From Pandoraea sp. ASV26 (GTDB lineage: Bacteria > Pseudomonadota > Gammaproteobacteria > Burkholderiales > Burkholderiaceae), in assembly GCF_016428915.1 (NCBI RefSeq), contig NZ_JAELTP010000030.1, forward strand, positions 1 through 54,217: 54,217 nucleotides of DNA, written 5' to 3'. The notes under the pieces were generated by a model. That model was given only the letters and a program-made list of their open reading frames with translations. It was not told where the DNA came from and searched no databases. Positions 16,504 to 28,500 of the stretch are shown in pieces (position 1 is the first letter of the stretch; the number at the start of each line of letters is the position of its first letter). The position numbers and the translations under genes were made by a program.

Positions 16504-19500
16504 ATGCAACCGAACCCTTTCGTCTCGCCCGCAACGCCCGCTTTCGATAGTTCCATCGACTTGCCACGTCGGCGTCAACGTCGCCGGTTGGGGCGCGTCA
16601 TTCGCGATCTGCATCGCACACCGATTGTGCAGGCCGTCGCCCTGACACTGATGGCATCGTCGGCCGCACACGCGCAACAAGCCTTCAGCAACGCGTGGTT
16701 CGCCGCGCGCGGCGCTGCACAGGCGAGCACATCGCAAACGGGGCGTCTGCCCAACGGCATGCCGGTCACGTCGCTCATGGACCCGTCGGCGCAACAGCAG
16801 CAGGCGAACGCCCAACTGCAACGCTCGATCGCAAACCTGAGCACGGCGGCACAGAACATCGCGGCGATGCAGGCCGCGCAGGCGAATGCGCGTACGGCAG
16901 CGGCAAACAGCGACGCGACGATCCCCGACGGCCTGAGCGAAGGCGGCCTGAAGGTCGACACCAACAGCCTGACCAAAGGCTGGATCAACGCGCAGGCGCC
17001 GACACAGACCACATCGAACGGCAAGACCAACGTCAACATCCAGCAAACGGCCGACAAGGCGATTCTGAGCTGGGAGACGTTCAACGTTGGCCGCAATACG
17101 TCGGTCAACTTCGCGCAGCAAAGCGACTGGGCGGTACTCAATCGTGTGAACGATCCGCAGGCGCGTCCGAGCCAGATTCAGGGGCAGATTCACGGCGACG
17201 GTACGGTGCTGATCCTGAACCGCAACGGCGTGATCTTCGGTGGCACGAGTCAGGTCGATACCCGCAATCTGGTCGTGGCCGCGGCGAAGATGACCGATGC
17301 GCAATTCCAGACCGGCGGCCTATACGGTGCCAACGGCACGACGCCGAGTTTCACCGATGCGCTGGGCAACATCGAGGTGCAGGCGGGGGCCAATATCACG
17401 ACACGCTCGCCGACGTCGGTCACGCAAGGCGGCGGTTACGTGCTGATGCTCGGCCGACAGGTGAGCAACGCCGGCACGATCGTCACGCCGCAGGGACAGG
17501 TGACACTCGCCGCAGGCGACAGCTTCGTGATTCGCAAGGGCGTCGGCACGGATGCGAACACGCCGTCGACCACTCGCGGCAACGAGATCTCGCCGCAATT
17601 CGTTGCGCAAAGCACGGCGGGCAAGGTGGTCAATACGGGCTTGCTGATGTCGCCCGAGGGCGACATCACGATGGCGGGCCGTGACGTCCAGCAGTTGGGC
17701 ACGGCCGTGTCGACAACGACGGTCAACATGCGTGGCACGATCCACTTGCTGAACTCGGCGAGCGACGCGTTGGGCAATGTGACGCTGGGCAGCGGCGCGC
17801 TGACATCGGTGCTCATCAGCGACAACGGCGCAACGGCGCTGGACAGCCAGCGCACGGCGCTCATTCAGGATTCCGCCGCGCAAGACCTTCTGCGCGCAAA
17901 CATGTCGCGCGGACTGTTCGACAACCTGTCGAGACTCTCGGATCGCCGCGATCAGTCGCGCGTGGAGATCGTGAGCGGCGGCAACGTCGACTTCCAGAGC
18001 GATTCGCTCACACTTGCGACCGGCGGGCAAATTGCGGTGAGTGCGACCGGACGCAGCTTTGTGGCGAATCGCGCGCAGCTCGATGTGTCGGGGGCGGTGG
18101 GTGTCGCGTTGTCGATGGACAGCAACAACGTGAAGATCAACGTTCAGGGCAACGAGCAACGCGACGCGCCGGGCAACCGCGACAACGCCGCGCTGAACAA
18201 CGCGAATGTCTGGATCGATCGCCGCCGTTTGGTCTATGTGCCCGCTTCCGTGGGCGGCTACGCCAATGAACGCTGGTACACCCCCGGCGGCCTGCTCGAA
18301 GTCGGTGGCTATCTGTCGAATCAGGCGCATCGCATCGGAGAATGGGCGGCGCAGGGCGGCACGGTCACGCTCGGCGGCAGCGAAGTCGTCACGCAAGCGG
18401 GGGCGGCCATCAACCTCTCGGGCGGCTCGCTCGATGTGCAGACCGGCTTCCTGAATCAGACGTGGCTGCGCGGTGCAGACGGCCAGATCTACGACGCCAA
18501 CACCGCGCCTGCGAACGTCATTTACACCGGCGTGTACACCGGCTTCGACGTGACGCACCCGCGTTGGGGGGCGAACACGACCGAGTCCTATGCCAGCCCG
18601 TTGATTGCGCCGCAGCGCGTGCTGCAAAATGGCTACACCGTGGGCCGCGATGCGGGCCGTTTATCGATCTCCGCGCCAACGGCCGTACTCGAAGGTGACG
18701 TGATCGCCAACGTCTACACGGGCCCGGTGCAGACGCAGGCGCGTCCGTCCGGACTCACCGACGGTTACGCGCTCAGCCAGTTCGCCATCGCCCGCGCCGG
18801 CTCGCTGACGCTGGGGCAATACACCGGTATCGGCCGTGCCGACGCCTTTGCGAGCGACGTGGTGATCGGCGCGGTCGATGACATCACCACGGCGCTGAAG
18901 GTCGGCGATGCGCTCGACGCCTCACGCAAGAACACGGTATGGATCGACGCCACGCGACTGAGCGGTTTCGGTCTCGGCGAGATCGATCTCGCCACGAGAG
19001 ACGACATCACCGTGCGCGGCGATCTGCGACTGGACAACGGCGGGCGCCTGAATCTGATCGCACCGGTGGTCGATCTTGAAGGCAACATCACCGTGCGCGG
19101 CGGTACCGTCAATATCTCCAACCTGTTCTTGCAGGCGGGCAATCAATCCCCGATCGCGCTGCTGCGATCCGACGATATGTCCAGTCTGACGCTGGGCGCC
19201 GGCGCGAAGATCGACGTGCGCGGTCTGTGGGTCAACGGCAGCACCGATCCCGATTCCCTGTCGGGCGTGGCCCTGCTCAATGGCGGCAGCGTCACGTTCG
19301 ATGCCACCGGCGATGTGACGATCGCCGACGGCAGCGTGATCGACGTGTCCTCCGGCGGTGCGGTCCTCGCGGGCGGCAAGACCAAGGGCGGCACAGGTGG
19401 CAACGTGACGTTGATCGCAGGCGACTCGACGTCCGATCACGGTGTTGCCGTCGGCACCCTGAGCCTGAACGGACAGATCGTGGCCTTCGGTGTGAACGGC

Positions 19501-22500
19501 GGCGGCAAGCTCACGCTCTCGACCCCGGACGGGATTCTGATCGGCAGCAATGCGAGTCTGGCGGGCGGCACCCTCACGGCGGGCGCGCCGGCCGACGTGT
19601 CGGTGAAGCTCGCTGAACCTTACACCGTGCCCGCGGGCACGCCGCTGCCGTTCTCCACGATCGACGCGCACAGCAAGCTGGTTCTGGACGTGCCCACGCC
19701 TGTGGGCATCAATGTCGATAACGGGTTCTCAAACGTCTTTGCTGCCAGCGCCTGGGTGGTGCCTGCGGGCGTGAGCGTCATGGTCTACCGTGACGACGCG
19801 GGGGGCGGATACCAGTACTACAACAGCGGGGACACCCTTCCGGCAGGCAAGCGAGTCTTCGGTTTCAACGGGCAGATCCCGGCCGGCACCGTCATTCCGT
19901 CGAGCGTCTTCCCGAACGGCTTCCCCATCGAGCCGTACCGGGTCGTCTACACGGCGGGAACGGTGAGCAGCGTCGCCGTCACCTATCCGGTCGGCGCCAT
20001 CGTCCCGGTAGGCACGGTGTTCTCGCGCGACGTCGCCGTGTCGCCCGTCCCCGTGTTCAACGCGGGCAGTTCCGCCAGCGGCGCGTCGTTCTTCAGCGCG
20101 GGCTTCTCCAGTTACGACCTCAATGGCGGGCAGGGTGTGCGTGTCGATAACGGCGTGACGTTGGCACCGACGATGCCGGTGTATCGCTTCACGGCGGACA
20201 GCGTCAATGCGCGCACCGGAAGCGATCCCGCCAAGGCGTTGGAGGTGGTGCTGCCGGCGTTGTTCGCCGGGAATGCGCAAACCGATACGCTCACGCAACG
20301 CGGTGGCGCGAGTCTCGCATTGCGCTCGTTGAGCCGCGACTATCAAGGCAACAAGACCGGCGGGGAAGTCGTCATCGGGCGCGGCGCGTCGGTGAGTGTC
20401 GACCCGGGGCAGAGCCTTACGCTTGACGCCTTCGGCAGAATCACCGTCGACGGCAGTCTGATCGCTCACGGCGGCAAGATCGCGTTGACGACGGAAGCCG
20501 ACAACGTGCTGGCGAGCGCGCGTAACTTCGATGCGCTCGGCACTAATCTGGGCTGGGCGATCTGGCTCGGACCGACGGCAAGCCTCGACGTTTCGGGCGT
20601 CGGGTACTCGGCGCTCGACGCATCGGGCCATACCTATGGCACGGTATCCGACGGCGGCAGCATTCAGGTGAGCGGCGGCCCGTCGTTCGTTATCGTGCGT
20701 CCCGGGGCGGTCCTCAATGCCGACGGCGCGAACGTCACGCTCGACACCGCAACGGTCTCCGGTCAGCCGTCGAGCGCCACCGGCAGCACAACACTCACCT
20801 CCAACGGCGGCGCCATCGCCCTGAGCTCGACCAGTGGCCTGATGCTCGACGGCAATTTGCACGCCGTTTCGGGCGGCGCCGGCGCCATGGGCGGCGATTT
20901 GTCGCTCTCGCTGATGACGCCCTCGTTCAAGGACCCGACGGGCGTGATCCCGAGCAGCGTGCTGGTGCCGGGGTTCTTCACAGTGACGCAGGCACGCACC
21001 ACGCCAGTCGATCTGTCGGGGCCGGGGGCCGTGGCCGGGCTATCGTTCGGTAAGGCAGCGGTGAGCGTCGATCAGATCAAGGACGGCGGATTCAGTTCGT
21101 TGTCGCTGTTGGCCACCGATTACATGATCTTCAACGGGGACGTGTCGCTCTCGCTCGACAAGAGCCTCAAGCTCATGGCGAACGCTTTCACGTCGTCTGC
21201 GCCGCAGCAGGGCACGTTGGTGCCGACGAGCAACAGCGTTCGTCTCGCCGCGCCGTATGTGAGCCTCACCGGCACGCCGTCCGTCTATCAGGATGGTTAT
21301 CGTAGTGGCTCGATCGGCAACCCGGGGGGCACCAATGCGCCGACGACGGCGACGTTCGAAGTCGATGCCGATCTGATCGACGTTCAGGGGCCCATCGCGT
21401 TCTCGGCTGACATCCGCTACTACGATCCGACGACGTTCCAGAATATATCGACGCCCTCTCTGGGCTTTCTCACGACCCGCTTGGTGAGTCAGGGCGACAT
21501 CCGATTCCTGCCGACGCTCGCGTCGCAGGGGGCGACCTCGCTCGGCACGTCCTGGGATCTGGATCTGGAGGCGGCGCAGATTTATCCGGCAACGGGCGCG
21601 GTCGCCAATATCATTGCGGGCCAGAACAACCCGACCTACAGCGGCACGCTGACGCTGGGGCGGACTACGGCGGCGTTGCCGGACCAGCCGATGTCCGTAT
21701 TTGGCACGCTGATGCTCGCAGCGCCGAATATCAAGCAAGGCGGTGTGGTCCGCGCACCGTTCGGCGCCTTGTTCTTCGGACAGACGGGGGCTAGCGTGCC
21801 GGGCAGCTCGACGGTGACGCAACACATCGAACTGCTGCCCGGCAGCGTGACCTCGGTGTCGACGGCCGGTCTGACGATGCCCTATGGCGGCACGTTCGAC
21901 GGGGTGACTTACAGCTACAACGGCACGAGCATCAAACCGATACCGGTCGGCGGTTTCACCTCGGGCGGTCTGGGCATTGGGTCCGGTATCCGTCTCAAGG
22001 CCGGCACGATCGGCGTGGACGACGGCGCCGTGCTCGATCTCACGGGGGGCGGCTCGCTGACGGGGGCGGGCTTCGTGTCCGGTCGAGGCGGTTCGGTCAA
22101 CGTACTCAATACGCCGCTCGTCAATGCCAATCCGACCATGACGCTCAGCAAAGCGAGCGACAAGGTCTACGCGATCGTGCCGGGTTACGGCTCGGCCTAT
22201 GCACCGATCTCGCCGGAGAACGGCGCGGGCGACCCCGCCATCGGCCAGCGCATCACGATCGGCGAGGGGGTGCCCGGCTTGCCCGCCGGCACCTACACGT
22301 TGCTGCCATCGAACTACGCATTGCTGCCGGGCGCCTATCGCGTGGAGATCGGTGGCACGGGGCAGAACCTGCCCACGAGCGCCACAGCGGCGGGCAACGG
22401 TACCTATCTGGTCGCGGGTTATACCAGCATTGCAAACACCACGGCGCGCAGCCAGTTGCCGTCGACCGTGCTGGTCACGCCGGGCACGTCAGTGCGCAAG

Positions 22501-25500
22501 TACTCGCAATTCAACGAACAGAGCTATAGCGATTTCCTGACCAGTCAGGTGACGCAATTCGGCGGCATCCCGTCGATGCTGCCGAGCGACGGCAAGGCTC
22601 TCGATATTCTCTTTACGCAACCGAGTACGCAACCGAGTACCGTACCGGCAAGCCCGGTGTTCCGGTTCGACGGCAAGGCGCTGTTCAACGCTGCGCAGGG
22701 CGGGATCGCCGGGCAGGCTGCCGTGGAAGGCGTGGGTGAAATTACGTCGAGCGGGCGTACGGCGGGCTTTACCGGGGTTTCGGTGGGTGCCGCTGACCTG
22801 ACGGCCATCGACGCGCCGCGTCTGAGCATCAACGGGTATCTCAGCTTGCTGCTCGGCCAGCAGTTCAGCTTCCTGAACGGTACCAGCGTGAGCAATCTCT
22901 TCGTGCGCGACGGGGTCACGCTCTCGGGCGGCGAACTCTTCCTCGTAGGCAACAACATCACCATTGGCAACAACGTGACTCTCACCACGCTGGGGCAGGG
23001 CGCGGTGCCTTTCGACACGGCCTCGACGGGCTTGCCGTACTGGGCCAACAACTACACGGTGCTTGGCCTGTCCAACGGCGATGTCGAGTTCGGCGGGCAG
23101 CAGAGCAGCACCGGCACGATCTCGGTTGGCGCAGGGTCGCGGCTGTTGTCCGAGGGCACGCTGGTGCTTTCGACCAACGGCGCCTCGATGCTCGATCCTA
23201 CAGCGAGATTCGGCTCGCGAAACATCTCGCTGGCGGTGGGCGCGCTCAATGTCGGCGACGCCGCCCAGATCGCGGCCGCTGGCAACCCGGCCGGCATGCT
23301 GTTCAATCAGGCGATGCTCTCGACGCTGCTCAAGGGCGACCCGTCGAGCGGGGCACCCGCCCTCGAGAAACTGACGCTGGGCGCGGCCGGTGCCATCAAC
23401 ATGTTCGGCAGCGGTGCGCTGGACGCTCGGGGCTCGGGCGTGAACGTCGTGCTCAAAGCGCCGGCGATCTACGGCCTTGGCGCGGCAGGCGATCACGCCA
23501 CGATCGCTGCCGATCAACTCACCTGGAACGGCGTTGCCGGCGCGAGCGCACCGGCCATCGTCGCAGGCGGCCCCGGCACCGGCGTGGGAGCACTGAGTCT
23601 GGTCGCCAGCGAAATCGACCTCGGCACGTATGTATCGACGGACACGACGAACGTGAGCCGCACCATTTACGGCTTCGGGAATGTCGATCTGACCGCCAGC
23701 AACAGGATCGTCTCGGCGGGCAAAAGCACACTCTACGTCTATCAGGCGCCGAGCACGCAAAGCGGCGCCGTCTTCGGCCAGAGCGGTACGGGCGGCAATC
23801 TCACGCTTGCGACGCCACTGCTCAGCGGCACACAGAAATCGATTACCGGATACGTGGCAGGCGGTGCACTGAATGTCGTCGCTCCGGATGGCACGACACC
23901 AAGCACGGCGAAGTCATCGATTGCCGGGGCAGAGATTGACCTCACGGGCGACAGCGTACTCATCGGCAGCACGGTGTTGCTGCCCAGCGGCAAGCTGGCG
24001 GTGGATGCAACACACGACATCGTGCTTGCGGGTAACAGCCGCATCGATCTGAGCGGACCCGTGTCGCAGATTCAGACCGCGACGGTGTACGGCTTCGGCG
24101 GCACGGCAACGTTCACGAGCGCGCAGGGCAGTGTGTCGCAGGCATCCGGCTCGGTCATCGACGTTTCCGCTCAGAACGCCAATGCGGGCGCGATCACCGT
24201 GGATGCCCGTACCGGCACGCTTGCGCTCGACGGCACGCTGCTCGGCAGCGCCAACACGGGTTTTGTCAGTGCGGACTTCGGTGCGCAGGCAGGTACGTTT
24301 GCCGACTTCGCCGGATTGAACGCGGCGCTGGGGCAGGGCGGCTTCTTCGATTCGCGCACCTTCGTGCAGAAGCGCGGCGATCTGGTGGTCGGCGACGGCG
24401 TGAAGGCGCACAACGTCGGCATCTCGGTCGACGGCGGCAGCCTGACGGTGAACGGCACCATCGACGCCTCGGGCGCGGCGCCCGGCACCATCCGTCTGTC
24501 GGCAGGCAACGGCCTCACGCTTGGCGGCGCCGCAGTGCTCGACGCCCATGGCACGACATTGCAAGTCGACAGCTACGGCGCACCGATCGAGGCGAAGAAC
24601 CGTGGTCACATCGAATTGACGACGGCAGGCGGCACGATGACGCTCTCACCGGGGGCGACGTTCGACCTGAGCACGCCCGACGGCCGGAACTACGGCGAGA
24701 TCATTCTCAATGCGTTGCGCACGGCGGAGACCTCGGGCGACATCGCCATCAACGCGACGGGACCGCTCACGATTCGCGGTGCCGACAGCATCGCACTCAA
24801 CGGCTTCTGGACGTACAACCTGCCCGGCGGCAGCGTCATCTCGCAAGCCACACTCGACACCTACGACGCGGCCAGCACTGCTTTCATGACCGCGGCGGCA
24901 GGCAACGGCGCATTGGCCGCGCGCACCGCAGGGCTGTCCGCGTACGGCAGCGCGTATCACCTGCGCCCGGGCGTGCAGATCGCGTCCGTTGGCGATCTTT
25001 CGATCGTCGGCGACATTGATCTCGCAAAGTACCGCTACGGCCCGGGCGCGGATCGCGATCCGAATTCGGCGACGTACGGCGCCGGCGAGCCAATGGCGCT
25101 GGTGGTGCGTGCCGGCGGTAACCTCACGGTCAACGGCAACATTTCGGATGGCTTCAAGGCGTCGCCGGGATCGCCGGCCACGTTCACGCTGATCGACGTG
25201 TCGACAGTGCCTAATTTTGTGCGGCAGTCGGACTCGGACGGCACGAACACGTTCACGTACTGGTACACCGAGACGACCGATGTCTACCTTCCGAACGCGT
25301 GGACGGTGCCCACCGACGCTTTCTATACCTGGTGGACGGGGATCAACGGGGGGCCTTACGTCGACAGTGCCGGTGTGTCGTACTACTCGGGCGACACGAT
25401 CCCGGCCGGCACGACGCTCAGCATTGCGAACAGTTATGCCTTCGGGTTCGAAGTCAACAACCTGCCGTCGCTGGCCAAGATGACCAGTCCGGCGGTTGCG

Positions 25501-28500
25501 GGCAGCCCCGCGACCTCGCCGGGCGCGGCCATGCTCGCGGCAGGCTCCCGTTCGGCATCGATTCGCCTTGTCGGGGGCGCCGATCTCACATCGGCCGATC
25601 AGCGTGCAGTACAGACGACGCGTGCGCTCGCCGGGCAGGGTAATGTCACGCTGAGCGATTCGACTTACAACAGTTCGATGAGCCCGACCTACTTCAGCGT
25701 GCTGCGCACAGGCACGGGCAATCTGGACATTCTCGCGGGCGGCAGCTTCAGCGAGGCCACGCCGTACGGTGTCTATACGGCGGGCACCGCCTCGGCGCCG
25801 ATGCTTGCCGCAGACGGCAGCAATCCGTACGATTTGCCCGGAACGCTCACCAGCGGCAGCGTTCGGGTCTGGTACCCCGAGCATGGCGGTGACGTGCTGA
25901 TTTCCGCGCAGCAGGACGTGACAGGCAACATTCAGCTTGCCGATAACGCATCACGCTACATCGACAGCAACTACACGGCGAACTGGCTATGGCGTCAGGG
26001 CGGTGCGGGGGTAACGCCCGACCTGGGCGCGTGGGGTATCAACTTCGGTACGATGGCGGCTGTGAACAGCTACAACCGCATCCCCGAGCTGATCGGCTTT
26101 CAGGGGATCGGGACCCTCGGCGGCGGCAATCTCACGCTGGTTGCGGGCCGCAATGCCGGGGTGATGTCCTCCGCCAGTTCGACGACCTCGACGGGGCTGG
26201 ATCTGGCTGTCGCCTCCACCGGCCGGGTGCTGGCCGACGGCACGCTGGTCCAGACGGGCGGCGGTGATCTGACGGTGAAGGTCGGTGGCATGCTCAACGG
26301 CCGTGCGGCCGTCAGCCGGTTCGATATGGTGGCGGACTACTTCGGCTCGATGACGTCGCTGCGCGGCAACATGACCATCGACGCAGGCTCCGTGGGGGCG
26401 ATTGCGCCGTTCGGTAACGGCAGCTATTGGTCGAGCTACGACCCGCGCGCGCAGGACGTCAATACGATCAAGGGCGTGCTCCAGACGCGCGGCCCGACCC
26501 TCATGCCGGGTGACGGCACGGTGAGCGTGACGACACGCGGCGATCTCGTGCTCGGCGGTGTGGGCGACGCGGGCATGAATCAGGTCTCGGACGTTGACGG
26601 TGCGTACTACACGAACAGCGCCGGGGCGGTGGTCAAGGGCGGCAATACGCAATTCACGCTCTGGATGCCATCGACGGGAATTCGCCTGTTCACGGCCGGC
26701 GGAGACGTCATGCCGCTCGAGGGCGACAGCGGGAGCAACACGAACACGAACGGCGGCAGTGGCATCTTCCCGGGCAGCCTCAGCGTGGTGGCCGCCAACG
26801 GCGACGTCCGGTTCGTCACGCCGATGGCCCCTTCGGCGCCAAATACCAATATCGAGTTGATGTCATCGCCGGTGGGGCAAATGGATGTGCTCGCTGCCGG
26901 ATCGATCTATGGACAAGGCGCGACCCTCGCGATGTCGGGGGCCGACATGTCCAGTCTCGCCACGCCGCAGCATCCGCTCTTCCAGACGCTCGGCGGCTCG
27001 CTGACCAGTGCGTCGGCGAACGCTGCGGTTCGTTTGAGTGCGAGGAATCCGCTGGCTTACGGCGAGGACACGGTAACGAGCCTGCTGCATGCGCAGGACA
27101 GTGCGCCCGCGCGTGTCTACGCGGGCCTCGACATCGACGATCTGAGCATTGGCAAGACGCTCACGCCGCTATATGACGTGAACAGCGGATTCCTCCCGAC
27201 TCACAGTGCCTGGTATGTCGCCGCGAAGCCGTTCGCGGTCATGGCCGGGCGCGATATTGTGGGTGTCGGCCCGGTGCCTGACACGTTCGTGAACCTGACC
27301 GGCAGCGACATCACGTTGATGCAGGCCGGCCGCGATATCCTCTTTCAGACGGTCAACATCGTCGGTCCGGGTCTGTTGCAGATGCAGGCGGGCCGCAATC
27401 TGTATCAGGGCTACTACGGGTCGCTCACGAGCGTGGGCGACGTCGTGCACCCGTCGAACACGAGCGGTGGTGCCGACATTTCGGTGCTCGCCGGGGTCGG
27501 CGCGAATGGGCCGGACTACGCCAGCTTCGCCAGACGCTACTTCGATCCGGCTAACCAGTTGCCGGGTGGCTCCGCGCTGGCCGGCAGCGGCAAGGTCGCG
27601 CACGCCTACGGCGACGAGTTGACCGCGTGGCTGAAGCAGCGCTTCGGCTACACGGGCACGTCGGCCGATGCGCTTGGCTACTTTCTCGCGTTGCCATCGA
27701 CCCAGCAGGGTGTCTTTGTGCGCGAGGTCTACTTTCAGGAGTTGCTGCTGGGCGGGCGTGAGTACAACGACGCGAGCAGCCCGCGTTACGGCAGCTACCT
27801 GCGCGGACGCGAGGCCATCGCGACGCTGTTCCCGGCAGTGAATGCGCAGGCGCAGCCCATCGACTACAACGGTGCGATCACGATGTTCAGTAGCGTGACG
27901 GGGATGAACAACGTCAACGGTGTGAACATCCCGATCACCTCCGATGCCGGTGTGCGTACCAACTTCGGCGGCAACATCCAGATGCTGAACCCGGGCGGCC
28001 GAACGCTCGTGGGCGTGGAAGGCGTGACGCCGGGGGCGGCGGCCGGGGTGGTCACGCAGGGCGAGGGCGACATTCAGCTCTACAGCCGCGACAGCATTCT
28101 GCTTGGCCTGTCGCGGGTGATGACGACCTTCGGCGGGAACATTCAGGCATGGTCGGCCGACGGCGACATCAACGCGGGGCGTGGCGCCAAGACGACCGTG
28201 CTCTATATGCCGCCCAAGCGGGTGTACGACAACGTAGGCGATGTGACGCTCTCGCCGTCGGTACCGTCGAGCGGTGCCGGTATCGCAACGCTGGCCCCGT
28301 TGCCGGAAGTCCCGCCCGGCGACATCGATCTCGTCGCCCCGCTGGGCACCATCGACGCGGGCGAAGCCGGGATTCGCGTGTCGGGCAACGTCAATCTGGC
28401 AGCGCTGTCGGTCGTGAATGCCGCCAACGTGCAGGTGCAGGGCAAGTCGACGGGGCTTCCGGTGATTGCGGTGGTCAACGTCGGTGCGCTGACCAATGCC

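Noticed and set aside
17320-23760. Several long minus-strand ORFs (for example 435 and 423 codons) inside the giant exoprotein gene
   Set aside because: Arg/His/Ala-rich translations without any domain, typical of antisense frames in GC-rich coding DNA; the plus-strand frame is clearly the exoprotein.
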